64,000 bases of DNA from Carya illinoinensis (GCF_018687715.1 NC_056759.1:29138385-29202384); one strand, 5' to 3'; positions 43,651 through 54,428 are shown, counted from the stretch's first letter. Program-made: numbers and translations. Notes: generated from the letters alone by a model not told the origin.

Positions 43651-43724
43651 CTTATTTAGAATGCTTGAAACATAGTTTGGAGAGTCGAGCCCAATCTGAA
43701 TGGTTAAAGGTCCACTCAACGTAG

Positions 43725-44338
43725 CACGAGTAATTTAAAATATCGATGACCTCAATTTAGTCAAGTTTATTAGCTTACCAATCGGACAACCTTTCAACTC
43801 GTCTAATCCGGTAGGTCTAAAACCCAAAAAACACTTCTAGGTTAGAAAGCCTTTCCACGCCTTTAGGCAAAACCACAATGTAAAATAGAAGCGTTTTTAG
43901 ATTTTAACAATAACTCACATCCGTAATCTGGAGGTTGCTAAGCTTTTCAAGCGAAGATGGCAATTGAGGCAGTGGATGAGTGTTGCTCAAGCTGTGGTAA
44001 GTCAAGCGCTGAAGGGAGCAAATATGATTTAGAATACCTGATAGAGGTGTTTCAAAGATTGATTTGGAAACATCTAATACCCGTAAGTATCGGGACTGGA
44101 AAAGTGCTTTCGAAGTTTTTGAGGCAATCTTGGTCACTTCCCTAGTCTTGGATATGGAGAACAATGCCCGCAGCTTTTGATTAGGAATAAGCAAGTTTAG
44201 ATCAAAATTACTTTTGATCCCCAAATGGCGACAACTAATGCCATCTTATCCAAAGAATTCGTCATCATCTCAAAATTTTAGGACCAATCACGAACCAAAT
44301 AAGAATTGCGCAAGAAGAAAGTGTTCCATTATATGTCT
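43725..44338 (-). pseudogene. ZAR1: ZAR1-like fragment C (LRR middle to end of NB-ARC)
   Basis: Matches the same part of ZAR1 as fragment A. The frame 43904-44224 still reads SRYLRVLDVSKSIFETPLSG, NHICSLQRLTYHSLSNTHP and PQLPSSLEKLSNLQITDVSY, the LRR start of ZAR1. The upstream edge TATATGTCT at 44338 joins about 30 bases of the copia scrap and then the 3' UTR of fragment B. Deletions near 43875 and stops disable it. Confidence 0.9.
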
Positions 44339-44369
44339 AAATACTGATTTATTGAATTTACAGTATAAA

Positions 44370-45265
44370 ATAACGAGAAGTTCTGCGCTGGTTTGTTTGT
44401 TACAACATGGAGAAACCAGAAGTCCAAAAACAATGACATCAAATAATGCAAAACCTATATGCAGTCCTTTTTTACATGTAATCAGGGGCACTAATATTAC
44501 AAGCAAAATAATCAATACAAAAGAAATTAAATTTACTTCCTGAGCAGGGTATTTTTCCCCTGGTTTAGCTCATGTGTTATTCCTTCTTTCAGAGGCCACC
44601 TTTATATCTAAAATTTTCAACTGGGAATGACTCTTTAACTCTGGACACCAACTCACATTGACAACTCCTAATGATGGCATAACTTGTTGCAGCCATGACC
44701 AATCCACTCCCAGATCCGAGAGAGATTCCAACGTCAATGTCTTTATTTTTCAGAAAATCTTATCATCCCCCCAAAAGCTTTGATGAAACTCTACAATATC
44801 TCCAGCGAAGATTGAGAGAGACTTTAGGTTAATTAAGAAGTGATAAGAGGTTGAGCCACTTGGGACTCATCTTAATTTCAGGGATAATATTGGTGATACA
44901 GCAATGGATTGTTGCGGGGGAAAGAGTTTGTCAACCTTGGTAATGGTGTTGCTGTTATTACTATTACCGTTAAAACAATTCATTGGCAAATATTGCATTT
45001 ATTAGAACACGTTCATAATCTGAAAGTTGCTAAGCTTTTCAAGCGAAGATGGCAATTGAACCAGTGGATGAGTATTGCTCAAGTTGAGGTAAGTTAAGTG
45101 CTGAATGGAGAAAATATGATTTAGAATACTTGAGAGAGGTGTTTCGAAGATTGATTTGGAAACATCTAGTACCCGTAAGTATTGGGACTGAAAAAGTGCT
45201 TTGGTAGTTCTTGAGGCAATCTTGTTCACTTCCCCAATCTTGGGTATTGACAGCAATGCAGGCAT
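44370..45265 (-). pseudogene. ZAR1: ZAR1-like fragment B (LRR and 3' UTR)
   Basis: 44370-44560 matches the sequence downstream of the intact ZAR1 stop (45945-46140). 44565-44960 matches the ZAR1 C-terminus (WCPELES, the block around SLSDLGVEWS). After a deletion of about 300 bases, 45002-45265 matches the first LRRs (GEVNKIASRTTKALFQSQYL, VLDVSKSIFETPLSS). It carries the 3' half of a former full gene, ends abruptly at 45265 and is followed by a small insertion. Confidence 0.9.
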
Positions 45266-45269
45266 CGAG

Positions 45270-45430
45270 CAATACTACGTACAGTTTCTATTTGGAGATT
45301 GCAATGTAGATATAGGAAATTTTATCTTTAAAATTTTTTAAAATTACTAAAATATCCCTTTTAAAATAAAATTTTTTCTCTTTTAATAAAAGACATGCAC
45401 ATGCGGTCCCCAAATAGGGACCGCAAATAG
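45270..45430. mobile_element. Possible small MITE at the edge of ZAR1 fragment B
   Basis: It starts GAGCAATACTACGTACAG, a start common in plant MITEs, and ends near GGTCCCCAAATAGGGACCGC. TTTCTATTTGG and CAAATAGAA are inverted near the two ends. The borders are not certain. Confidence 0.35.
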
Positions 45431-45433
45431 AAT

Positions 45434-45606
45434 TTCTCTAAATATTGACTTAATGAATTTACATCATAACAAAGATCTGGTCTGGTTAATTTCAAATAGA
45501 GCATACGTCCAATGAGTCTTCTGTAAGAATTTGGATCAAATAATGTAACACTATCAAATATTTTATCACAAGTCGTACCGGACGCATATACAGCTGCAAT
45601 GTCCAA
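45434..45606 (-). pseudogene. copia RT/RNase H connection fragment
   Basis: The minus strand reads DPNSYRRLIGRMLYLKLTR then PDLCYDVNSLSQYLE, the conserved copia segment between RT and RNase H. Only about 55 residues survive. The same piece, shorter, adjoins ZAR1 fragments A and C. Confidence 0.85.
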
Positions 45607-46156
45607 ACTTTGTGTAAAAGGTTAATTATGTCAAGAAAAATAATTAAATTTTAAACTCATTTACAACTATTTTTATAATTTTATATGTATTGACGACAGT
45701 TTTGTAAAAATAAAATTCATATTTAATGCAGTAACATGATTGTAATGATTGCTTGCAAATCGTTTATATAATAATTGTAAAAGGGTTGCAGGAGTAGCAT
45801 CACTGTCTCTCAACCAAATTTATTCCAAAGAACTCACATTAAATACCACTATATCGAATCAATTGCCAACATAATAAAAATATGTCATTTTGATTTCCTT
45901 GGAGCAGTGTCGAAAATTTCTATGAGACTTACAAGTTTTAAGAAAGAATACATGGAAAGTTTTGCCCTGGTCTATTTGTTACAACATGGAGAAACCAGAA
46001 GTCCAAAAACAATGACATCAAATAGTGCAAAATCTATATTCAGTCCTTTTTTACATGTAATCAAGGGCACTAATATTTCCAGCAAAATAATCAATATAAA
46101 AGAAATTAAATTTACTTCCCAAGCAGGTTTTTTTCCCCCTAGTTTTCGTTCATGTA
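45607..46156 (-). other. 3' UTR and downstream flank of ZAR1
   Basis: 45900-46156 is shared with the region downstream of ZAR1 fragment B (GTTACAACATGGAGAAACC, AATGACATCAAATA), so it belongs to the ancestral gene's 3' UTR or flank. 45607-45900 is AT-rich without a gene. Confidence 0.6.
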
Positions 46157-48706
46157 CTATTCCTTCTTCCAGACGCCACCTTTATACCCAAAATCTTCAA
46201 CTGAGAATGACTCTAACTCTGGACACCAACTCACAGTGACAATTCTTAATGATGGCATAACTTGTTGCAGCGACGACCACTCCACTCCCAGATCCGAGAG
46301 AGATTCCAACATCAAGGCCTCTATTTTCCAAACGATATTATCATCTCCCCAAAAGCTCGGATGAAATTCTGCAATATCTCCGGAGGAGATTGAGAGAGAC
46401 CTTAGCATAGGAAGTGATATAGGGTTGAGCCACTTGGGACTCATCTTTCCGGGATAATATTGGAGACACAGCTCATGGAGTTGCTGTGGGGGAAAGAGTT
46501 TGTCAACCTTAGTAATGAGGTCGCTGCCATCACTATTACTGTCAAAACAACTCATTGACAAATATTGCAGTTCTTGGAGATTCACCAATGCATTGACCTC
46601 ATTATCTCCAATCTCATCAGCGCGAGTAATTTGTAATTCCAATGACCTGAGCTTAGTCAGGTTTATTAGCTCACCAATTCGACAACCTTCTGATTGGTCT
46701 GATCTAGCAGGTCTAAAACCCAACAACACTTCAAGGTTGGAAAGCCTTCCCAAACCTTTAGGCAAGCATTCAAGTGAACCGCAATGGCTGACATCTAAGA
46801 CCTTGAGCTTCTTAAAAGTCACAATGTAAGATGGAAGCGTTTTTAGATTTTGACAATAACTCACGTCCATAATCTGAAGGTTGCTAAGCTTCTCAAGTGA
46901 AGATGGCAATTGAACTAGTGGATGAGTGTTGCTCAAGCTGAGGTAAGTTAAGTGCTGAAGGGAGCAAATATGATTTAGAATACCTGAGAGAGATGTTTCA
47001 AATATTGATTTGGAGATATCTAGTACCCGTAAGTATCGAGATTGACAAAGTGCTTTGGCAGTTCTTGAGGCAATCTTGTTCACTTCCCCAGTCTTGGTTG
47101 TGGACAACAATGCCCGCAACTTTCGATTAGCAATAAGCAGCTTTGGATCTAAATCACTTTTGATCCCTAAATGACGACAACCAATGCCATCTTTTCTAAA
47201 GAATGCATCATCATCTGAGATTTTTAGGACCAAATCACGAACCATATCATGAATTGCACAAGTAGAAATCGTTCCATTATATGTCTTATCGACAACCTCT
47301 ATCAAACATCGATTTGTTAACCCTGAGAAACAATCTTCTCCAGCTTCAGTTGTCGACCTGTTACTTCTCAGTGGAACAAAACCTTCTCCAATCCACCAAT
47401 AGACCAACTGCTCTTTGCTTATGACACAGTCCTCCGGGAAAAGTGAGAAACAAAGGAAGCATGACTTCAGGTTAGGTGGGAGCTCGTCATAGCTCAATTG
47501 AAGTGAGGCCATCAAGCCTCTCTCAGAATCATCATTTTCTTTTAATTCGTCACGGAAATGGTCTAGAATCCGCTTCCATTCATGATATCGGGGCAATTTA
47601 TAAAGCATCATTCCTCCAACTACCTTAATTGCCAATGGAAGACCCTTGCACTTATCTACAATCTCCTTCCCAATATCCTCTAGCTCAGGACACTCACCTC
47701 CTCGTGCTGCAAATGCAATCTTCCTAAACAGTAACCAGCTATTAGCCTTAGATAGGAATTTAGGCCGGTGGATTCTTTCTTCATACACTCCCATCTTTTG
47801 TACAACTTCCTCATTTCTGGATGTAATAATGACACTGCTTCCATTTCCTTTAGGCAATCCTTCAGAAATTCTGTACCACCAAGCAAAGTCGTGGCCCCAA
47901 ACATCATCCAATACAATCAAATACCTCTTCCCTTGGAGATACTGGTTTATTTTCCTCAGCAATTCAGTTCGATCATCTCCCACACTTGCATCTCCCAAGT
48001 TCCTTAACATGCTTCTCATAATTTGTTCTTCAGTAAAAGTTTGAGAAACAGAAACCCACATTCTTCTTTCAAATCGTCCCTCTATTTCTCTATCATTGAA
48101 AACTTCCTGTGCAACGGTGGTCTTCCCCAGTCCACCCATGCCAACAACTCCAATTTTCAATATCCCATCATCTGCTCCAAACAGCCAATCCTTTATTTTC
48201 CTCTTGTCATCTTCCAATCCTACCACTTGTGTATGATCATATACAGGAGAGCTCCAGTTCTGTGACAAGTCATTGCAACCATACACGGGCTCTGGTTGGT
48301 TTAAAATCGAGACCCCGAGATAAGTTGCAATATCTTGTTTATTGGTTATTATTTTCTCATGGATTTCTTTGAGGCGCTTTCCAGTCTGATACTGCCATGG
48401 AAGCTTTGTGGGATAGATGCACATTAGCCATCCAGTGGAGAAGAGGTCTTTATCCCTTGACAGCAGTTGGCAATCTGCTAGTATGTCTTCTGCTTCGAAA
48501 ATCAGCTCTCGCAGATCGACCATGATCGTTCGAAGAGTTTCTTTCTTACTCTTTAGCCTCACAGCATCTTTGAGGAAGCTTTGCATTAATACCAGCTGAC
48601 TCTGTAATTTTTCAAATTGATCCCTGAACTCGCTCAAAATATGGCTTTCTTCTGAAAGAGCTTTAAGCAGTTTTTCCAAGAAAACTTGTACTACTGCATC
48701 CACCAT
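46157..48706 (-). CDS. ZAR1: CC-NB-LRR immune receptor ZAR1 (HOPZ-ACTIVATED RESISTANCE 1)
   Basis: 849 residues in one exon; Arabidopsis ZAR1 has 852. ZAR1 senses bacterial effectors through ZRK pseudokinases, then forms a pentameric resistosome that inserts its first helix in the plasma membrane as a calcium channel. Seen: start MVDAVVQVFLEKLL with Glu11 kept; coiled coil 1-140 with LRELIFEAEDIL; NB-ARC with P-loop GMGGLGKTT (189-197), WVSVSQTFTEEQIMRS, kinase-2 LIVLDDVW (263-270), GLPLAIK (355-361), FSLFPEDCVI, IHDMVRD (485-491, the MHD site); LRR from about 510 with SRYLRVLDISKSIFE and SLSNTHPLVQLPSSLE; WCPELESF near the end. I chose the Met at 48706 because it gives the conserved MVDAVV start; a longer frame to 48763 would add 19 hydrophobic residues from a probable 5' UTR intron. 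No break is seen. Confidence 0.96.
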   Translation of the reverse strand: MVDAVVQVFLEKLLKALSEESHILSEFRDQFEKLQSQLVLMQSFLKDAVRLKSKKETLRTIMVDLRELIFEAEDILADCQLLSRDKDLFSTGWLMCIYPTKLPWQYQTGKRLKEIHEKIITNKQDIATYLGVSILNQPEPVYGCNDLSQNWSSPVYDHTQVVGLEDDKRKIKDWLFGADDGILKIGVVGMGGLGKTTVAQEVFNDREIEGRFERRMWVSVSQTFTEEQIMRSMLRNLGDASVGDDRTELLRKINQYLQGKRYLIVLDDVWGHDFAWWYRISEGLPKGNGSSVIITSRNEEVVQKMGVYEERIHRPKFLSKANSWLLFRKIAFAARGGECPELEDIGKEIVDKCKGLPLAIKVVGGMMLYKLPRYHEWKRILDHFRDELKENDDSERGLMASLQLSYDELPPNLKSCFLCFSLFPEDCVISKEQLVYWWIGEGFVPLRSNRSTTEAGEDCFSGLTNRCLIEVVDKTYNGTISTCAIHDMVRDLVLKISDDDAFFRKDGIGCRHLGIKSDLDPKLLIANRKLRALLSTTKTGEVNKIASRTAKALCQSRYLRVLDISKSIFETSLSGILNHICSLQHLTYLSLSNTHPLVQLPSSLEKLSNLQIMDVSYCQNLKTLPSYIVTFKKLKVLDVSHCGSLECLPKGLGRLSNLEVLLGFRPARSDQSEGCRIGELINLTKLRSLELQITRADEIGDNEVNALVNLQELQYLSMSCFDSNSDGSDLITKVDKLFPPQQLHELCLQYYPGKMSPKWLNPISLPMLRSLSISSGDIAEFHPSFWGDDNIVWKIEALMLESLSDLGVEWSSLQQVMPSLRIVTVSWCPELESFSVEDFGYKGGVWKKE

Positions 48707-48714
48707 GTCTTTTA

Positions 48715-49984
48715 CTGGAAAAAAATTTAAAAGAAGAAATAATAAGAAAACTGTGTCCGTCATTTAACATAACTCCTATAACATAAGAAAACCAGTAAAG
48801 AATTGGGTACATCCAGTCAATACTCACACAATCAGTTTTTCTCTCTCCAAAAGTTTTCATTCAAGAAAACATCAATGCTCCAATTACTCATTAACTTACA
48901 AAGCAATATAACTTCAAGAGAGAACCCTGGCAGAATAAAAATACAACCCTATGCACACATGCTTTTCTCAAAGCAACTGAATTAGTCGCACCAAAACCTT
49001 CCTTATGGAAATTCTAGTTGAGAAATTTGGAAATTCCGTAACAAAACATGGCAAGCCCAAAATCTACCGAAAGGAAAAAGGTTTCATTCATAAACAATCT
49101 GCCAAAACTTTAAACATCCGGTCTCATATGAAAAACCATTCAATTTCCAATTCACAAACCAACAACCCAAAGTCACAACCAGAATTTAAGACTTAAGCAA
49201 AATCCAAAGCTTCCCATTTAGATTCCAACATCGTCTAAAACTCATATCCCACAGTTAAAAGGATAATCTGATATGGCATCCAAGTGCGATTTCAGAGCAT
49301 ATTTTTATAACTCGGCTAACTATTATAACCAGATTTTCAAGATAGGATATGTTTGCCCTTTATACTGTTTATACAAGAATCATGGAAAACAGGAATCACT
49401 AAGAAGCTAGCTTGGTAAACTGATGATATGTACCATACTTGGCTAGGAAGTTATACTATAAAGGAATGGTCACAGATAAAATCTGCTCCGTCAAGCCCAC
49501 TAAATAACTTTCTCAAGCTAGACAACGACAACAACTTTGACCACTCCTTTATCTACTTTAACATTATTATTATTTTTTTTTTAGTTTGTCTGTTCCGCCA
49601 TACTTACCCTCTTTTCAATTGTTTACAGGTTCTGGTATTTTGTGAGTTCTCATGTTCTTTGCGAAGTAGTTTCCCTTAGACACTCTTCCCTGTTGTTTCC
49701 CTCAATCAAACCGATGCACAATTAAGAATCCCCCCCAACAGATTACCAACCCACCCAGAAGCCAAGATTCTAACAATACTGGACAAGAGTTGTAACTCTT
49801 GCGACTATGTAAACATAAGGTCTCTATCTCAGGAATTCGCATATATAATTGGAACAAAACCTCGTAAAAAACAAGCTAAAGACTCAAGTTTATCTTCGTG
49901 AGACCAGTTCGTTTAGAATTTAACATTTAATTGAAAAACGATTAATAAGAAAGAACAGAAAGAAATCTCGGTCAGGTTACTCAC
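48715..49984 (-). other. Probable 5' UTR intron of ZAR1
   Basis: On the minus strand CGATCAACT is followed by GTGAGTAACC (a good donor at 49984), and TTTTTTTCCAG ends at 48715, eight bases before the start codon. The interval contains no convincing coding frame. This is inference from splice-like signals only. Confidence 0.4.
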
Positions 49985-50819
49985 AGTTGATCGCGTTCGA
50001 TGTATGGATTCAACAATGATGCTCAGTAACTTTCGAAACAAAGACAAAGTGACTTTGGCCTGCAACAATTGGCACCATGTAATCAGGATCAATAATAACA
50101 GATACTATTGCAAATCAAACGATCTAAACTTCAACAGGATCATAATCATACTCACAACTGAACCTTGTAGGAGAAAGATCAGACAAATCGTCGACAGGCT
50201 TTCCTTTTTCTTACCAAGAGGTTGGGATTTTGGAACTCCCAATTTTGTTGTAAGGGAAGAACTAAAGCAAGCTTACATACAAGAGGAATGGCTGATGTTC
50301 CTCAATGCATAAAGCTCAACCCGTTGCAAGTTTTCAACGTTTCAGACCTGAATTTACATAACCATCCTTGTATATTATTGGAAAGAGTCTTTAAGCATGC
50401 GACTTTCGGTTTGGGATTCCAAGAAGAACAAGAGGTCATTATGGTAATGTAATGGCGTCAACTCCGAAGGTCAACTACAAGCCTATGTAAGACAGGCCCA
50501 CGCGTATTGAGAGAAATACAGTAACAGCGTGATAGCATCATGGAATCTTTCTTCAAACTCCGCGGTTCCTTCCCCTTACCTTCCTGCTCCGGTGACCGAC
50601 CCAGTCCAAAAGTCATTGGCCGGAAACACAGCACCCTCTAGAAGAACGTAAGACTTCCTTGTGAACTTGTCCAACTTGCCTAACTAGAGTAAGTTTTGAA
50701 AATTTGGATGGCCTTTCGGCACATCCTTTCATTAAAGAAAAAAAAAAAAAAAAAAGGATTTATTATATTAATAAATCAATTTAAAATTATCATTGCAGGG
50801 ACTCGTTTCAGCAATTTGT
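49985..50819 (-). promoter_or_regulatory. Probable leader and promoter region of ZAR1
   Basis: No other gene is recognised here. It contains CT/GA-poor mixed sequence up to about 50660, denser in GC than the flanks, as expected for a leader (for example near 50540-50640). An A run lies at 50740-50757. No TATA box was fixed. Confidence 0.3.
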
Positions 50820-50822
50820 TAG

Positions 50823-51430
50823 AGCATCTCCAACAGGTTTTTCAAAATACCAGATTTTTCATAATTTGGAGTTTATTTTAAGGTTTTGATTAAAATACCC
50901 CCATATCCGGATCTCTATTTTAGGGAAAAGGTTTAAGGAATAAATAGTAAGCCTCCATATTTGGGGACTCACTATTTATTCCCTAAATCATTTTTATCAA
51001 TATTTTATTCTAATATATAAAATAAATAATTTTTCAATCATTTATACTTTCTCTCATACTCATATTTATTATAGTTTTAAATAATAATTTTAAAAATAAT
51101 TTAATTAATTACAAAAATATAAAAAAATTAATTTTAAAAATATTATCATATTCACAAAAAAATAATTTAAATTTTTGTTTAAAATATTTGCTAGAGTAAT
51201 AGTTCAAAAAATAAGAAAAAATATTGAGTAGTTAAATTTGTAAATATAAGTGAAAGAAAAAATTAATAAAAAGAGAATACAAAAATATTATTTAATAAAA
51301 TAGAGATAGGGATGGGGAATGTGATGTATGAGGTTTTTGAAAGATGAATAAAATTTAAGAAAAAATTTGAAAAAATGTGATTTTGAGTTAAATTATAAGA
51401 ATGGGGATGAGGAATGGGACAAGGATGCTC
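50823..51430. mobile_element. 608-bp MITE, PIF/Harbinger type
   Basis: TTA target duplications lie at 50820-50822 and 51431-51433. The inverted ends are GAGCATC (left, continuing GAGCATCTCCAACAG) and GATGCTC (right). The interior is AT-rich and non-coding. A three-base TTA duplication fits Tourist/Harbinger elements. Confidence 0.7.
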
Positions 51431-51634
51431 TTAGATATGTTAAAAAAGAAAATATTTGTGCAGGTTCTGGACGTGCTAGTCCTATGCTTTTTTTTTTTCT
51501 TTTTTCTTTTTTTTTTTTGAGAAATTGTGAGAGTCATCATTAAAATAAATTAATTAATATTTTTAAATGGACATTTTTCTTTTCTAACTGACTACGCAAG
51601 GTTTACATATCCTTAACTTATATATAAATATTTA
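51431..51634. other. Spacer between MITE and retroelement, including the left target duplication
   Basis: T-rich run at 51489-51519. AACTTATATATAAATATTTA at 51615-51634 is the left target duplication of the next element. Confidence 0.6.
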
Positions 51635-53122
51635 GTTTATGTTCATTAGACTTGTTTTAGTGGGAGAAACTCTCACTTCTTTTTAGGAATCGTTTAGGAA
51701 AACCATTCGAGGGAGGGAGGAGCCCCTCCTCCATTTATTTTTCCTTCGCTTTTGGTTCTAAGTCACTTTTTTTCCTTTGATAATAAAGCTGTTTGGTTGT
51801 GTTATATTCATCACCAGGCGTTTGTTTCCGAGTCTTCTTCCTTAACATATCACCCAGCTGGGCGGAGAGATATTCCACGGTGGAGATGGAGGATTTCGGT
51901 TTCAAATGGCAGGTGTTCCTGACCATTCAGTTTTGGTCTTCTGAGAGGACAGTTTTTGAGGGTTTACGGCGTGGGTTGGTCATGGAATTTGCTCATGGAG
52001 ATGGAGTTAGCTTGCGGGTTGGGGTGCTCTTCTATGGGGTATAGGAACTCTGTTTTATCCATGAAAAACAGAGGATTATTTTGGGGATGCATGCCGAGTT
52101 GCATGGAGGGGATAAAGCGTCTTCCGAGATGGATCTCCAGCGTAGCTCACGGTGGTTGTCCTCATGGATGGTGACGGGAGTATCAAGCAATGCAGGGTCA
52201 AACGGTTGTTGTTTGTTTGTTTTTTTTTCTATGTTTTCGCTTGTTTCATTCTCTGTAGTACTCTGTTTTGTATGTCTGTGTTTAAGCTCCGGGTGCTCTG
52301 TGCATGGGGTGACGCAACGGTTTGAAGTTTTTTGATTTTGGGTTATGGTTTGCCTCTGGAAATAAGCTCTCAGTGTGCTGTTTGTCTCTGGTCTCCATCT
52401 AGCCGAAGTGGAGTTTGGGGTGTGTTGGTGGATATGGGTTGGCGACGGTGACGATGATGGAGCTGGCGACGGTGAGAAGCCCATGTGCAGAGGGTGATTT
52501 GGTTTTGGTTGTTTGCTGTCAGAAATCCTTGTGCAGGAAGGGCGTGGTGCAGGCTACCGTGTGTGTGCAGGCTACCAGTGAAAATCGTGGGTGCTGACAG
52601 AAAGTGTTGGGCGAAAGGCTAGTGGGCATACGGTGCTTGTGGAGAGCAGTGTTGGGCGTGGTGCAGGCTATCGTGTGTGTGCAGGCTACCATACGGTGCT
52701 TGTTTGTTCAGGGGTCTGTTAGGGTTGTTTCTAATTTAGGTTTTAATAAATATATTTTTGAAATAGACAAGTACCTCTCCTCTTTTGAGGATGAGGGTTG
52801 TGAGTCCCCTTCTCTTATAAAGGGTGAAGGTTGGGTAGTTCCTCTCCTTCTTAGAGGATGGGGATGTATTGTGTGGTTTTTTCTCGCAGACGAGCCGAGA
52901 TGAACATTTCTATTTTTAACAGAGTCTCGCATCTCAGTACGGTGTCGTCATTGGAGAGTTTAGAAGTTTTTAGACATAATCCGGCGCAATGAAAGTTGTG
53001 CCCGAGGGAGCGTACAACCGATGGGTAGTTGGCTTGTAATCGGGGCTTGTTACTCGTAATTATTGGTCACAGCTGTAATTTCTTTCATTCAGAAATGAAT
53101 TGAAGTCTATTTCAAAAAAAAA
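51635..53122 (+). mobile_element. Poly(A) retroelement of 1.5 kb with 20-base target duplications
   Basis: AACTTATATATAAATATTTA occurs at 51615-51634 and 53123-53142, identical in 20 bases. The insert ends ATGAATTGAAGTCTATTTC plus an A tail on the plus strand. There are no introns and no reverse transcriptase; several short frames show no domain. The 3' end resembles the element at 42516-43650, so both may belong to one LINE-mobilised family. CAGGCTACCRT-type segments repeat at 52550, 52572 and 52667. Confidence 0.8.
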
Positions 53123-53142
53123 AACTTATATATAAATATTTA

Positions 53143-54428
53143 AAAGTTTTATTTGTAGTCATTTTTATATATTCTTTTATGTATTCTACTGACGTGATTG
53201 ATTGCCTATTAAAAAAAATTAATGCAATCAATCACATAAGTAGAATATATAGAAAATATACAAAAATAACTATATATAATATTACTCATATGCAAGTTTA
53301 TTTTATTGACAGGCCAACCATACCTAAACTTGTTTTCTAATGAGTAGAGGTGGTTGTCATTCATGCACTATAAATTTCACCTAAGCTGAGATAAAAATAA
53401 AAATTAGGTGGTATTGTACTCTCATGGCCATTGTGATCCATTATCAAGATATTTACTCAATGACTTTGAAGTCTATATAGCAGTTAAAATACATCGACCT
53501 CAAAATTGATATGTTAATTTCATTGTGCAATAGACCTATTCCAATAAAATATTTGAAAAATCCCATTAATAAAAATCCCTCAAAGCTTATTGGACTTCCA
53601 TAGTGGTAAATATCTTCCCTCTTAATACTCTGTTTAGTTTGTATTTATTTAATTTTTTCGCTTAGCTTTGTAATGGACAGTTGTAATGGTTTTTCTTTCA
53701 ATGTAAGGTTATTTGCGAACAAAAAAATAATTTAGTTACGACCAGAATTGTATATTAATATATATATTAATCTAATATGATTGATTAAAAAATAAATTTT
53801 ATTAAAAATAGTAGTAATTTAAATTTTAAATATAAAAAAATTAATATTAATACGTAGATTATTATACAATTTTACTTATATGTAAAAAAAAATATTACCA
53901 CACAAGGCTTTTACGTCTTTTTTTTTTTAATTGGTGGCCAAACAAGCCATATTAAATGAAAAGGTACGGGTACTTTGACTCTTGTTACCAATATAACGAG
54001 TTCTTTAATAAGTTGTGTGTATTAAGGTGGTTGTCGTTTATGCACTAAAGTCTCACCTAAGCTGAGATAAACGAGAAAAGTAATGGCGTGTCATTTATAT
54101 TTTATTTATTTATTTTAAAGTTGTGACCTTTTTATAGTCGTACTTTTAACGGGATTGTAGTGGAATGCCATTGTACCTTTCTAGAGAGGAATCTTGGAAC
54201 AAAAGTGGCCTATACCGATATTTGGGTTTAGATGAATTTTTTTATTTAATAATAAAAAAATAATTTTTAGTACTATTATAAATTTTTTAAAAGTAAATAT
54301 TTAAGAATATAAAAAAAATAATTAAAAAAAATTTTTGCTCTTCTTGAGACGAGTCTCTTACTACATCCACCGCCTCATCTTAGAAAGTATGATTTACTTA
54401 TTTTACGAATTACGATAGCAACTTTAAG
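53143..54428. other. AT-rich intergenic DNA with a possible LINE tail
   Basis: No gene. A stretch near 53670-53730 (TTTGTAATGGACAGTTGTAA to an A run) looks like another L1-type 3' end. Another AT-rich block (54220-54340) resembles MITE cores. Confidence 0.4.

Noticed and set aside
46500..48599. Plus-strand frames of 60-132 residues across ZAR1
   Set aside because: They are antisense shadows of the intact ZAR1 reading frame.
48707..48763. A 19-residue hydrophobic N-terminal extension of ZAR1
   Set aside because: The conserved protein starts MVDAVV; the extension is likely intron sequence and is not a signal peptide.
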